Of a stretch of DNA of 64,000 nucleotides, positions 1 to 19,499 are shown piece after piece; positions within the stretch are counted from its first letter, which is position 1; each line of letters begins with the position of its first letter. Source of the DNA: Sceloporus undulatus (Eukaryota; Chordata; Lepidosauria; Squamata; Phrynosomatidae); assembly GCF_019175285.1 (NCBI RefSeq), contig NC_056527.1, forward strand, positions 107,959,129-108,023,128. The letters are read 5' to 3'. A program made the translations under genes and the position numbers. The notes under the pieces were generated by a model, which worked only from the letters and a program-made list of their open reading frames with translations, was not told the DNA's origin and made no database searches.

Positions 1-199
1 TAAATCTCCGAAAGTTCTTCACCGATTGCTTTTAAATTTCGACACAACATCCCATTCGAATACATGCATGTTTTTATATACCTTGGAGGACGGGATCCAG
101 CGGCAGGAGCCACCGGTCGCCGTCCTCCGGAGTTTGCCATCCTCCGAGGGTCCCTTTGGGACACTAAGAGGCCGGCAAATGGGCCTTGGAGGACAGGAG

Positions 200-290
200 C
201 TGATCTAGGCATGGATTGCAATCTCCAACTCCCAGAATGCCATAGCCTTGAGCCAAAACACTTAAAGCGGTTTAATCTAGTTCTGAGATT
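200..290 (-). repeat. Fragment of Harbinger-like foldback MITE
   Basis: A short stretch with the words ACTCCCAGAATGCCATAG and CTTGAGCCAAAA matches the inner part of the better preserved foldback elements at 39674-39875 and 44741-44934. Only one arm is present and its ends are not preserved. The rest of 1-780 shows no gene. It holds a roughly 100-bp spaced direct repeat (CCTTGGAGGAC near 83 and 183) and AT-rich sequence. Confidence 0.45.
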
Positions 291-420
291 AAAAGGTTTG
301 GGTTTTCCCTATTAGTGTCTAAATGCCTTTCCAATACTGAACGATATAAAATATTGTGAACAATGAAATACATTTGTAGAAATAAATGTAAGGTCTGAGG
401 TGGCATATAAATAAATATAT

Positions 421-447
421 TATTGTTATTATTATTATTATTATTTA
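421..447. repeat. (ATT)n microsatellite
   Basis: Simple TTA/ATT triplet run in the flank upstream of MAPK3. AT-rich sequence continues to about 625 with a second imperfect ATT run near 585-605. Nothing else is recognised there. Confidence 0.8.
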
Positions 448-779
448 CAGACCCCTGTTAGGTACTATCAAGTATTCACATTTTCATTGGGGAAACCTGA
501 ATGCCTTTCTCCATTTCTAGAACAGATAATATTCAAAATTATTCTGAATTTTAACACATATATTAAATTATATTATTTAATTTATTTTATTATTATTATT
601 ATTGATATTATATATTTTAAATTAAAGCAGGCAATGAAAAACTCCTCTTGTTGCACAATAACCAGAAATCCAATAGGAAAGGCCTTGGAGAGCTCTATGC
701 AGAGCGCAATGAATCAGGAACCTAAACCATTAAAATCTGCATAAACGCTTTCTATGATCCAAGCTGGGTCTCGAACACG

Positions 780-1200
780 TGACTCCGGGGAGGAGGGGAA
801 AAAAGGACCAAGGGGCGGGGCGTGGAGCCAGAGCGCGCGCGTGGCTTTGAGCCTCTAATTGGAGGCGCGCTGAGCCAAGGGGCGTGGCCTCGCGCGGGAG
901 GGCGTGGCCTCACTCTAAGCGTGGAATGTTTTGGGCGCGGCGTTTCCGGGTTGAGTCCGTGACGTCCCAGGCGCGCTACGGCCTGCAGAACGCTAGCGGG
1001 CGGGCTCTGCGCATGCGCCCCAAAGAGAAAGGGGGGGAATAGGGAAAGCCTTGAAACCGCAGCTTCGGTGGGGCGCATGCGCAGTGGCCGTCCCTCTGTT
1101 TCCCCAGGCGAGCGCATGCGCAGTGTGGTCGGGCGGTGTCGGTTCCGGGTAAGGCAGCAGCGCTATCAGCGGCTGCGGGAGATTCTCGAGCGGATCGGCC
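780..1200 (+). promoter_or_regulatory. MAPK3: CpG-rich MAPK3 promoter and 5'UTR
   Basis: GC content and CpG frequency rise sharply from about 780 and stay high through exon 1 to about 1500, unlike the AT-rich flank. The stretch has GC boxes (GGGGCGGGGCG near 813), an inverted CCAAT box (ATTGG near 858), a CRE-like TGACGTCC near 959 and three GCGCATGCGC sites. No TATA box is apparent. This is the layout of a dispersed-start housekeeping promoter. The transcription start is not visible from sequence alone. Confidence 0.75.
1009..1121. promoter_or_regulatory. Three NRF1-type palindromes
   Basis: The 10-bp palindrome GCGCATGCGC occurs exactly at 1009-1018, 1073-1082 and 1112-1121, that is 80 to 190 bp before the MAPK3 start codon. 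This is the consensus core bound by NRF1. Spacing is 64 and 39 bp. Binding is inferred from the motif only. Confidence 0.7.
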
Positions 1201-8436
<7,236 letters not shown>

Positions 8437-9635
8437 GGGGTTATTTGGACCGCTGGTGAGTACAGCTTGGGCTTTTTTGGGAACAGTGGGATAGAGGTTC
8501 TTTAGAGACTGCCTAGGGGTGCCATGAGATTAAGAAATATGTGGATATAACCTACATCCAGATGACCAGAGACTAACATGGCTTCATAATTCTGCAGTGG
8601 TTTGTTCCTGAGTAAAAGATGGTTCCTCCAACCAGTTATTTTGGGATAATAAAAATATGATTCATTGCCTCAAACAAGTGGGTGATGCCTTCCTTTCCCA
8701 TTGTCTGCAGAGCCATGGGAATGTCATACTGAAGAGGTCCTACATAATGGGTCTGATTCACATGGCAAGTCACTTAAGACAGGTTATAAAATATACATGG
8801 AATACTTGCCATGCTTCCTGTGTATGCACAACACACAAAGAGGCCTTGAGGGAGAGTTTTATGTGAACTTCTCTGATGAATGTGATATAGAGAAGTTTGT
8901 GTTATTTTCCCTCAAATATATATTCCACTTGTTGCTATAATTTCTGAAAGGGAACAAACAGAAAACACCTCTTGGTGTTCACAGGAACTCAGGTTTCGGC
9001 AGGACGTATATTTATGCTAATACAAATTTTAGAACCATTTGCATATCTAGAAGTGGCTTAGCTGTTACAGTCTGAAAACCATTGCATATGTAGTGCAAGA
9101 AAGAGTAGTTACACTGGTGGAAGCCCCACACCCACTTCCAACAGCATAAATTACAAAAAAGACCTGGTTTAAATGATCAATGTTGTGTCATAACCAACTG
9201 ATTTTTAGTCTGCACTGTTTGTCAGTAGACGTAATCTTCACTGGATCCCTTGTTCTTACAGGTCTCTGCTTCACCAGGAGATGATTTGGGACTGTACCCA
9301 GCTCCCCTACTGGATTTTTGAGGGGAGCACAGGATTCAGGGGGTACCAATTTGGGAACACCCCTGTTGACTTGCTGTACAACTGCGCTTTGCTACGTGGC
9401 TGTGAACCCTGGTAACCCATCTCTGGTCCCCCTTAATGTGATGTGTTGGGGTGAGACCCTGGTGCCCAGGTTGGGGAGGGGGAGAGGCTGCTCCTCTCCC
9501 CTGCAGGAGGGAAGGGAAATCAGTTGCCCCGACCCTTTACCCCGCTTCAGAGAAATTGAAGAGGGGGTGTCATCTCCTTTTTTGGCATTTTATTGTCTTT
9601 GTTAATGAGTTAATAAACTAATGCTGAGTTTAGCA
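8437..9635 (+). other. MAPK3: MAPK3 3'UTR with intron and poly(A) signal
   Basis: Nineteen bases after the stop codon a strong donor (GTGAGT at 8456) is followed by an acceptor TTCTTACAG ending at 9261. The final non-coding exon is therefore about 9262 to 9635, with AATAAA at 9612-9617. Mammalian MAPK3 also ends with a non-coding last exon. The junction is too close to the stop to be expected to trigger nonsense-mediated decay. A second AATAAA at 11010 could serve a longer form. Confidence 0.7.
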
Positions 9636-11380
9636 GGGCCATTTTTTGATCCCTTGGGCATTACTATCAAGGGGAGTTGCATATAAAATCCGGGCTCCAG
9701 CAATCCACTTGAACCTCACTTCCCTTTTAAAGCTGGGAACAGAACCCAAAGATTCTGGCACCTCAGCTTTGCACAAAATTCCTCAAAAACACAGGGGTCT
9801 TAGTTCCTCCTTGTGCAAATGGAGGGCATGTCTGTGCTGGCTTTTGTCCTTGGGTTAGTGCCATTTTGAAAAGCCTGCAGTGCACATCTGACTATAATCA
9901 CTGTGGGTGACATCTGGTATAAAATGCAAGCTAAGATCCACCATCAGATGCTGAAAAGTGTGCTTGGTTTGAAGAAGGGCAGATGTCTCATCCTTCTGCT
10001 TTTAATGTGTTGTTTGAAAAACTGCAGCTGGAAAAGAATCCTCTGCTTCCTCTAATTGGGGAGGACAGAGTTTGTGGATGTCTGCCTCACTTCTCACTCC
10101 TACCTGCATCTGATAAATTGGACAGCTGGGTATGTAAACTCTTACATGACTCAAGAAATCAATAGGCCTCTGCAACATGGCACTTTGTCTTCTTGCTGCT
10201 ATGAACTAACATGGCTGCCCTCTAATTCTCCACTCCTTGACATTTTTAAAACTATATGTATTTTTAACTCTCAGTCTCTGTCATGCAGAACAAATTCCAA
10301 AAAGAATGGACCCTGCAATGATCAGGAAACATTAATTTAAAAGGGAGGGAAAGACTGGGAAGATGAAGGATGATCACATCTGTGTGTCCTGAGGAGACAG
10401 CCCAGCTACCCTGTAACAACTATGCAGGTTGTGGGTGGAGGAGGCATTTCAGATACGTGAGCACTAAAAGGAGTAGTTGATTTGTTTTGGCATCCACTGT
10501 AAGTGGGAATGAAGCCACCTTATTTGAAAGTGAGCCCTTAAAAGGAGTGCCACTTACCAGATGGACTAACCTCCTAAGTCCTCTCTACATACGTGTGCCA
10601 CTTTGGGTGAATTAAGACTGCTGGAACCTTTTGGTTCCCAAAGATAAAAATTCTGTAAAAAGAAAAAGTGTAAAGTCTTTTTGTTTCCTTAGCTTTCTGG
10701 CTGAGTAAGAAGGAAGCATCTCTGCTCAGACAGCATTGCCTTTTTGTCTACACTCTTCTTCCCCATCCCAGTGTCCTCCAGTGTGTTAGATTACTTCTCT
10801 TGCCATCCCCAGCCACTATGTCAGTGATGGCAGGAGTTGTAATACAATGTATCTGGAGGGTGTCCAGTTGGAGAAGGCTAAACTAGAACGTAGTCATGGT
10901 GGCATGGGATGGGCTTCCTTTGTGGGGTGTTATATTTTGAGGGAATCCGGATTGAAGGGACTTAATGCCTCCCCATCTCCTCCTGCTTTGAATTGTATAA
11001 AGACCCTGAAATAAATCATTCCTTTATTCCTTCCATGCTTAATGTTTTACTTTTGAGTTGGTGGGGAGGGGGAAAAGGATTGTCAATTTGGAAGGGACAT
11101 CAAAATTTCCATCACTATAGGAAATCTCCCACTACTATGCTCCTGACAAGTAATCCAATCTCTACTAAAAAAAAAGCCAACTAGCAAACAAGGGTATCCT
11201 GTTGCACTACCAATGGAAATTCTTCTTAATGTTCAGTAAAAACCATTCTTCTCTTATTATAAACCCATCAGTTCAGATCCTTCTTTCTGGAGTGACAGAA
11301 AAATATTTGTTCCATTATCCAAATATTTGAACACTGGTATATCACCTGTTACGTTTCTCTTCTAAACATAGCCATCCCCT
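9636..11380. other. Intergenic, little recognised
   Basis: No exon-like translation was found on either strand. A decayed foldback MITE copy lies near 10780-10890 (CAGTGATGGCAGGAGTTGTA, then a TCTGGAGGG end). An AATAAA at 11010-11015 is a possible distal MAPK3 poly(A) signal. The remainder is unassigned. Confidence 0.5.
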
Positions 11381-11397
11381 TCAGCCTTTTCACAGAA

Positions 11398-11520
11398 GAT
11401 AGCTGTGGACAAAGTGTGGCACCCCAAATGTTGCTGAACCATAACTCTCAGCATTCCTCACTACTGGAAGTTGCAGTCTAATAGCATCTGGAAAGCTACA
11501 CTTTGACCATCTCTGACGTA
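11398..11520. repeat. hAT-like foldback MITE
   Basis: Short element with imperfect inverted arms: GTGTGGCACCCCAAATGTTG at the left and GCATCTGGAAAGCTACACTT at the right, with AACCATAACTCTCAGCATTC inside. The same arm pattern recurs near 10780, 16990, 36135 and 55945. Its superfamily is inferred from arm similarity within the window. Confidence 0.5.
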
Positions 11521-11544
11521 GGCTTTGGATTCCAGACCTTTTGT

Positions 11545-11765
11545 TGTATTCCATGTGGTGTAATGGTTTTAGCACTGGAGTAGGACTCTGGTGTACACAG
11601 TTTGAATTCCCGCTTGGCCATAGAAACCTACTGGGCGATCTTGGGCAAGATACACTCTTAGCCTCAAAGGAAGGCAAACCCCCTCTGAACAAATCTTGCC
11701 AAGGAAAACCTTTGTTGTCTTGGGGTCACCATGAGTTGGAAACAACTTGAAGGCACACAATATCA
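11545..11765 (+). repeat. tRNA-derived SINE, near full length
   Basis: A tRNA-like head (GTGGTGTAATGGTTTTAGCA, then a B-box-like AGTTTGAATTCCC) is followed by the shared body (TTGGGCAAGATACACTC, CAAATCTTGCCAAGG) and the end AACAACTTGAAGGCACACAA. It is the same family as 47682-47905. Confidence 0.8.
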
Positions 11766-12069
11766 AATTGTTTAGTAGAAATGTGGGGGTGGAGGTGGGT
11801 TCTTTTTAAAACCTTCAACTGAGTTCTTATTTACAGCCAAGTGGAATTTTGGCCTAGAGACTTTACATGTTTCAGAACTAGTATATAGTTTTAAAAAAAC
11901 AACCAAGTTTTACTAGCAGATTTAATTAAGGGCAACTAACTACTTTTGCAACAAAGACTGTTTATTTCTTTTACCTTCAGTAGCTTAAAAAAGATTGTTG
12001 TCCTTCACAGTAAAAGGAAGGAAACTGCCTGTGTTGTAAGAGTAAAAAAGGGGGGCGTCAGAAACTGGT

Positions 12070-12290
12070 ATTGGTTGTTGTGTGCCTTCAAGTTATTTCT
12101 AACTTTTTGTGACCCTATCAGGGGGATTTCTTGTCAAGATTTGTTCAGAGGTTTGCTGTTGCCTCTGAGGCTGAGAGTGTGTGACCCGACCAAGGTCACC
12201 CAGTGAGTTTCTGTGCCTAATCTAAAGATTTGGAGTCCGGCCTTCCAGAAACCTATTCCATCACTGAAACCATGTCACTGCACTGGCTGT
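12070..12290 (-). repeat. tRNA-derived SINE
   Basis: Reverse-strand copy. It begins with TTGTGTGCCTTCAAGTTATT (the SINE 3' end), passes through CAAGATTTGTTCAGAGG and CCAAGGTCACCCAGTGAG, and reaches a decayed tRNA-like head near 12280. Confidence 0.78.
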
Positions 12291-12299
12291 TCAGAAACT

Positions 12300-13540
12300 G
12301 AAATGCTGATAGAAAATACGTGTATAGTTAAATGACAGGAAAATTACTGTCTTCTCTGCCCTACCTCAAAGATTGTAGAGATTATCATGTGACTATGAAG
12401 ACTAGTACACATAAAAAGTTAAATACTTCCAGGATTATGAAAACATCAATTGTCATTCCATATTTGACAAGTCAGAATTAGTACCGCATTACAAAATTAA
12501 GAGACGTTCAACACACACCCTTTGTTAGAGTACAACAAACCCTCTAGAATTCACTGCCTTGTATCCTGGCATGATTTACCTTTATTTGGCAGGCCTTATT
12601 TCCTTGATGAGCTTGTCAGGCAAGATTAAGATATCAGTCTAGGCCACAAGAAAATAGAGTTGGCTGGAGCTTTCCTTGTTTGTTATGTTTAGCTGCTCTT
12701 ATCACAGCACATTAAACTTAAACAACTTTGTACAAACTTATACAACTTATCCATCATGCCTAGGTCCAGAAGCAGATGAAAGGTCTTCCCTCCATACCAA
12801 GTGAGGGAGACAAGCAGTATCTGCTGAACCTAATCCCCTCTTACATTGCCATCCCCTTTTCCTTTTGTGTCCTGTTTTAATCAGATTATAAGCCTGATGG
12901 CAGGCCAGCACAGCAATGCAAAAGAAGGATGATAAGAAGCAGCAGGCTGAGAGGGGGGACAGCTTGATAATTTTTACAGCTGTCTCCATTAAAGCACAGT
13001 TTTAAATGAATTTAGAAGTTCAGAAATAAGGAAACGTCAAACTGAGTAGATTCCCAGAATCGGAATTGTTTTGTAAAATAAATAATTATATAAAGAAACT
13101 ACCAAAGGTATTGAAAACACATTTAGGTACTACAGTATTCTCTGGGAAAAAGCAAGATCAAACCCTTTTCTGTCTTTATTAATAAAACATTTACATCCTG
13201 TGTCTTGGCTCCTCAGTGGAGACTCCCAAAGTGGCTAACAGCCATAAAATACAGGCCCAATAAGATAAACAAGTAATTAAAAAGCAAGCAGTAACTATCA
13301 TGGCCAATAAAATGAAAGCACATATTAGGCCATAGGAAACTACATTTTCACTAATCTGATTTCAGGTCCATCTACTTCAATGCTTTCTTCAGTGGACCTA
13401 AGCAGAGCAGTGGTAGATAAGGGGGCTTGGAAATGTCTCACACAGGGTCGCCATGAGTCAAGATAACATGGACAGCTAACAATAAACATGCAAAATGGGT
13501 TCTGTTGTGAAAAATGGCCTAAATTAATTTTTTATTTTGC
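12300..13540. other. Intergenic, no gene seen
   Basis: AT-rich sequence without exon-like reading frames. A possible reverse L2 3' end lies at 13195-13345 (ACAGCCATAAAATACAGGC and AAGCAAGCAGTAACTATC). A BovB-like 3' fragment (CAGGGTCGCCATGAGTC) lies near 13440-13470. Confidence 0.4.
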
Positions 13541-13544
13541 ACCT

Positions 13545-13750
13545 CAAACAGGATACCACCCCCCCCCCCGAAAATGTTCCACAGTAGGGCATCACCACAG
13601 AGAAGGCCCTGTCCTTAATTCTATGACATAGTTGGGAAGAGATGGGATCTATCCCAAAGCTGCTCCGAGGACTGACATACGTGGGCAGGCTTGTATGGAG
13701 AAAACCTAACAAACCAGACCAAGCCTCCTGTCTTGCAACCCTATGAACCA
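13545..13750 (-). repeat. L2 LINE fragment
   Basis: On the + strand the text AATGTTCCACAGTAGGGCA, then CACAGAGAAGGCCCTGTCC, matches the reversed L2 ORF end seen better at 35559-35834. It is decayed and there is no open frame. A C10 run sits at 13558. Confidence 0.55.
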
Positions 13751-13759
13751 ACTAGTGGC

Positions 13760-15650
13760 CCAATACTGTGCCAAGTATGTTATCTCTGAAGTCAGAAGCA
13801 ACTATTCCTCTGAGACAACCTGCATGATTAAGTCTGAGCTGGAAGACATTCAGGGACTGTCTCTTCCATTGTCACCACAGCTCCTCTGAAATGCCACCCA
13901 CAGGAGGTACATAATTGTACTTAAGAGTGTTCACCATGCTGTGGAAATAGGAATTAGCTCGTGATCATCACTCATCAGGGCCCTGACAGCAGTTTGATCG
14001 TTAAGAAATATTTTTTTGTTTCTCAAATCAACCTTAACAACTCTACCTACTGGTACACAGATATCCTCCAAGAATTACCCCATGTGTTGGTATCATGACA
14101 TGGTTGAAAGAATCCAATCATCTATCACTTTAGCCTTAAGCATGTTAGCTAACTGGGAATACAAGAGGGTATACTGAGGCATGCTGTCTCCCACGCAGTG
14201 TTATGCTCTTCTCACCTTTCTTGCCCAACTATTGGGTCTTGTCCTCACATAACTAGTTCAGTTGTTTCCCCACCTATCTTAGGTGGGTTAAATCTCATGT
14301 GTTGATACGATGTGTGTGTGTGTGTGTGTGTATGGTATTAATGTGCGTGTGTGAAGTTGATGGGCTTCAGGTTTAGCTGGCCAAGTTATCTTCTGGACTA
14401 GTGGCCTTTTGGGATGCTTTCCTTTTGAATACCTAATTTTCAACTTGCTCCCTTGACATGGGTGGATGGGATTCATAACTCTATGCTGTGTATGAAAGGG
14501 TGAATCAGGAAGTGTTATGTACCTGAAACACCCTGTAAGTACTTCCTTACTGATAATCTGAAACTTGATGTAAACATGAAGAATGAGTTGGAACAATGGA
14601 CCCTGCCAATTTAGACAGCAATGGAAGAGATGTCCTTTTTGAATGCTTCACATAGTTAAACAAAAAAACAAAACATAAACCTTTAAGTAAAAGGTATAAC
14701 AGAGAGAGAGATTCTATCCCAGTCTACTCCCCATGTGCTAGTATTTTGATTTTAGAAAAATATTGGTATGTTTATATAGGAGGCTTTAAAAATGGCACTC
14801 TAACCAGCAGTTTGAAACAATCAGGTCCCTATTACTACCATGGCACTCTTCTACAGACCAGTTCCTAGTCATAGTTAGGTAAACAAGCCCTTAGGAAGGA
14901 CACTTTAGGTGTGCAATGCCTGTTGGCACCTCCCCCAAGCCTTCAGTAGGGGAGGTGGTGGTGGACAAAACATACACACAGCCATCCTAATATGTATGCA
15001 GCATAATGGCCTAATAGTTCTTTACCATAAGAGTTCCTCAAAACCCTTGGAGAAAACAAGGATGCAACTGTTTATAGGGCATCTGAAATTAGACCTTGAG
15101 GTTTGCATGACTCACTCCTACAAAAAGTGTATGTATGCATGCATATGAATGGTTGAACACACAGAAAGACATCATTTTGTCTCTGCTTTCACGGACTACA
15201 AGAAACATGTATTGTGATTTTGTAAGTAAGCCTTCAAATATTAGTAGCAGGGAGGGAAAAAACTAACTGCTGGAGGTTGGCAAAGAAGAGGTGGAAAACT
15301 TCACTATCACCTCACTGCATTTCATTGCTGCATGCAAAGGAGGTAGGTTTCAGACTGGCCCATTCCATCCCTTAACCTGTTGAGGCATCTTCATTCACCT
15401 GTTGCCTATGACTATCAAGTGAATGCTTCAACAGAAAGATGATTTTAAAAGCCATTTTCTCCTCAGTAGATAGTAGTGGCTTAGTATGCATGATAATAGC
15501 TGAGAGGTCAAATCTCACTTCTGTCATGAACTTATTAGGCATTCTTACATAAGCTATGAAAGAAAACAAATAAAATAATGATAATCACATATGATTTACA
15601 TACACTTAAAGCAGACAATTAAGACATTTAAATACTTAAAGATTTTTCAT
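13760..15650. other. Intergenic, no gene seen
   Basis: No supported gene. A (GT)n microsatellite lies at 14311-14330 with flanking GTGTGTG words. The rest is AT-rich unique or unrecognised repeat sequence. Confidence 0.45.
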
Positions 15651-15654
15651 ACCT

Positions 15655-16215
15655 TGACTCATTCATCAATCAGAATGGAGACTGTAGTTAGGAGAAGACT
15701 AGGGGATGGAAGGGCAGCAATGAAGGAACTAGACAAGATCAAGTGTAAAGATACATAACAATAAATACCAAGGCCAGATTGCCCATGTCATTGTATTTCC
15801 ATTCTCTGTGTAGGGTTGTGAAAGCTGGACAGTGAAGAAAGCTGATAGGAAGAGAGTCAACATATTTGCAATGTGGTGATTGAGGAGAGTTCTATGGATA
15901 TGATGGATTGCTAAAAAGACAGATGAAAGGGTCCAAATGAAGCCTAAGCTCTCCCTAGAAAGCAAGATGACTAAAGCGAGACTGTCATACTTTGAACATA
16001 TCATGAGAAGATGTGATTCGTGAGAAAAGACAATAATGCTTGGTAATGTAATGTAGAAAAAAAGAGTAAGACCATATTGCAGGTAGATAGGCTCAACAAG
16101 GAAGCCAGAGCTCCGAGTCTGCAAGACTGAGGAGGGTCGTTGATAACAAGAAGACTTGGAAGTCTCTTATTCACAGGGTCATCATATGTCATCATTAACT
16201 TGATAGCAATTAACA
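15655..16215 (+). repeat. RTE/BovB LINE fragment, 3' part of ORF
   Basis: Translation in broken frames gives the BovB C-terminal signature GCESWTVKKADRKRV, then LRRVLW, then SLESKMTKARLSYFEHIMRR and KTIMLGN. It ends in the LINE 3' end words TCACAGGGTCATCATATGTC. Several stops are present, so this is a dead copy. It is the same family as 49055-49720. Confidence 0.85.
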
Positions 16216-16984
16216 ACAGCAAGATAAGTTATTCTTCTCTCGGCCTGCATATGCACTATTCATGGATGCTAATGCTGAAAGAAGTGGTATAGGTTCAATG
16301 TTAGATCATGTACACTATGAAAAAGTCCCAGATGTGATCCTTGGCATCTCCCAGTAGGACTGTTGAAGACAAATGTCTGAAACTTTGGAAAGTCACTCCC
16401 AGTAAGTGTTGACAATACTAAGCTAAATTGTGCAAGGGCTCCTATGAGTGGTAATAGGGTTGCGGCAAGGATAATTGGGATATCTATTAAGCTCTCAACA
16501 ATCTAAAGGGCTCTATAGTCACAGTAGTGAATGGGGTAACATCAACTCAGAGACTATTTGAAAAAATCTCTGAATATTCTAATTTTGCTTTCAGGAGACA
16601 AAAATATTAAACTAAGTTACTCAGTTTGTCCATATCTATTATCTTTCACACATTTACATGTGATCTTATCCACAATAGTGAACAGGCACTGATTCATACA
16701 AAACCATACAGGTAGGGAGGGAAACAGTTAAAGTTTAAAAGAAAGACATTTAAAACCAAGGAAGTCATGTATATACTTGTTTGAGGTTTTATGTAACTTC
16801 ATGCAAAGATCTTGGTCAGACAACATTGTTCATAAAAGTGAACTGGAATTGTCACAAGATAGATATCAGATTTCTAAGAAAAAAAATATAGTAATTTTAT
16901 TTCTCTGCTCATTTTATTTCAAATACCTTGACTGACTATAGTTTCCTCATCTACAATTGGTATTTGAAAGCCTAGAGCAAATTA

Positions 16985-17105
16985 ATGGAGCATATGCAGC
17001 CCTCCAAATGTTGGAACACGAATCTTCCATCCTTCACCATTGGTTATCCTGTCTGGGACTCAGGGAAGGTGATGTCCAACAGTATTTGGAGGGCCCCACA
17101 TGATT
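16985..17105. repeat. hAT-like foldback MITE
   Basis: Inverted arms are CAGCCCTCCAAATGTTGG at the left and CCAACAGTATTTGGAGGGCC at the right, separated by about 80 bp. The surrounding 16220-17400 is AT-rich with no gene seen. Confidence 0.6.
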
Positions 17106-17414
17106 AGCCCTGTCTTACAATGTGCCTGGAACTAATTTAGCAATTGAGATCAATAGGAATTCCAATCCATCTTCATGTCTTCAAGATAAATGTGTTTCAA
17201 GACAGAATGGTAAAGGAAGGGCAGTTCCCAAATTCACTAAGTCATGGAATACATGGTACTGTCACTACCTGCGGAAATGAATTAAAAGTGAAGGAAAAGT
17301 CACCCTTTAATCACATTTTAACTGTGTTCTTCATGTTTGAAAATTAAAATGTGTGATGGGTGACTAATCCAGAGTGAGCAATCAACATTTAATAAAAGGC
17401 AACAGCAAATGAAC

Positions 17415-17575
17415 TAATACAGGATAAGGAAGAGTTTTAGGTTTGCAGCTGGGCAAGCCACACTCTCTCGGGATGGCAGTGGCAACCCCCCTCTGAAGAA
17501 ACTTCCCAAGAAAGAAGTTCGCCTTAGGGTTGTCATAAATCAAAAACGACTTAGAGGCACACAGCAACAACAAAT
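17415..17575 (+). repeat. tRNA-SINE, 3' body only
   Basis: GGGCAAGCCACACTCTC, then CCCCTCTGAAGAAACTT, then CGACTTAGAGGCACACAGCA matches the SINE 3' body. No tRNA-like head is seen. Confidence 0.65.
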
Positions 17576-18373
17576 AATCTAGCATCTAGGAATATAAGAA
17601 CTGTCATGCAAGATCCAGCTAAAGCTTCGTCTAGCACAGCAGTCTCAGTTCCAACAGTGGTCAGTCAGGCATCCAAATGAGTAGAAGATGGTGCTTGTCC
17701 TTATTCTCTGATAATTAGATACATAGTTTTTTAAATGTAAAATCTCCTGAATCCTGCCCAAATCCTCCAGAGGGTTGCAACTCACTACGCCCATTCCTCC
17801 CTCCTCTATTATTTTAGGGAAATCATTGCTACACTAGAGAGCTGTTGTGGTGCAGTGGCTTAGAAAATAATCAGGAGGTTCCTGGAACAACTCCTGCCTT
17901 TGCCTAAATAGGCTAGGTGTTGTATGCGCTCAGCTTTGTCCAGGCTAACCATCTGAAATTACTTGCTCTACAGATGTTCATAAAAATTACAATTACAGCA
18001 CATACACAGCATATTTTAAACTTTAAAATATGCTTCCCATATATTATGTTGTAATTTTTACAAGCATCCTGCAAGGCAGGTCACTAGGTCACTACTGAGG
18101 TGTATCAATAAAACCCCAAATAAATTATTTTGTCATGATATAGTAAGATAACAAAGAAGATGCAGCGACATCACAAGCATCGCTGCAGAAGGGCCTGTAA
18201 AAAAGGATTGCAGAAACAATTAGACTTTAACAACAAAAATCGGGCTTCCATGTCCAGAGGCTGTTTGCTTTTAAATATCAAATGCTGATCTAAACCACAG
18301 GGGGTAGTTGTCTCAAATTTGCCCTATTCCTATAGTTCCTGGGGTAACTGGGAAGGTGTTATTAAGAGACAAG

Positions 18374-18448
18374 TCCAATAACATCCAAACAATGATACCT
18401 TTATTGGGACAACCAAAATAAAGGTATCATTGTTTGGATGTTATTGGA
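18374..18448. repeat. Perfect 32-bp inverted repeat (hairpin)
   Basis: The left arm 18374-18405 and right arm 18417-18448 are exact reverse complements, with an 11-base loop (GGGACAACCAA). It looks like the core of a foldback element, because no gene or terminator context is present. The exact match of the arms suggests a recent origin or gene conversion between the arms. Confidence 0.85.
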
Positions 18449-18990
18449 TTTGCTATATGGACAACATGGAGACAAAGTTAAAGTGAAGCTTTTCTGTGAA
18501 GGATGAAGCAAAGCAATTGCTATGCTCTCCTAAAATATTATTTTCTGATTCCTCACAATCTAAAATAGCTGACAAAATGTGTATAACAAGAACACGTTTT
18601 CACCAATGTATTCCATTGTTAGGAAAGCTCAGCCTATTCAGATAATGGAGCTGTAGCCAAGCAACAAATGTCACAGCAACAAGATATCTAACAAGTATCT
18701 CCTTCACACTTCGCTTCCTCCTGTGCCTATTACAAGTTGCTTGACAAAGAAAACAAGCAAATGTACACATACACACATACCTCAGACAGACAGTATATCT
18801 GCAAAGATTGACAGGAATAAGGCCAACATGTCTACTGGTTTGGGGTATACCCATTACTGGTTCCTTTCCCATTGCCACTGGGAAGCCCTGGCACTCAGGG
18901 CTTGGCCAGGTTAAGTAGATGAAGGCAAGTATGTGTGCCACAGTTGCTAGGTAAGAGCATCTAAGAAACAACTGGATTCACCTGACCACC

Positions 18991-19010
18991 TATATATATA
19001 TATATATATG
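18991..19010. repeat. (TA)n microsatellite
   Basis: Pure TA dinucleotide run. The neighbouring 18450-19500 shows no supported gene. Confidence 0.7.
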
Positions 19011-19499
19011 TGGCTAATATATATGTGGGGAGTAACAAGAGCTGCAGAAGGAGAGAGATGATAATAGAATCTGTTTAGAATTTTTTACTACAAGATGTAA
19101 ACCTGGACAAGAATAGCCCTTTCTTCATTTGGGCACAGCTTGAAACACAGACTTGGAGAAGAGCTTTCCTCCCTTGCATACTAATCTACAATGCAGTTCA
19201 GAACATTAAAAACAAACCACAATTCATTAAAATTAATAAAATGACTGTAATCTAAAACAATTCAAGAAAGCAGGGAGGGGCTCAGTTTCCAACTCCTGAC
19301 ACAACAACAACAAGCATATCTCTCAGCAGTTGTTGGGGAGAAACAAACATCCTGGCTGAGAATGATCCACAGCATGGAGATGGTTATCTGACAAGGTCTC
19401 GATCTCACTAAATGCAAGACTTGTTAACTGTCAAAAAAACAACTTCCACATGTGTTTGTGTGTGTGTGCGTGCGCGCGTTGCACGCTTTGAAGAAGCCT

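Noticed and set aside
752-1117. 121-codon reverse frame in the CpG island as a divergent gene
   Set aside because: The composition of a CpG island gives long frames by chance. The product has no recognisable domain.
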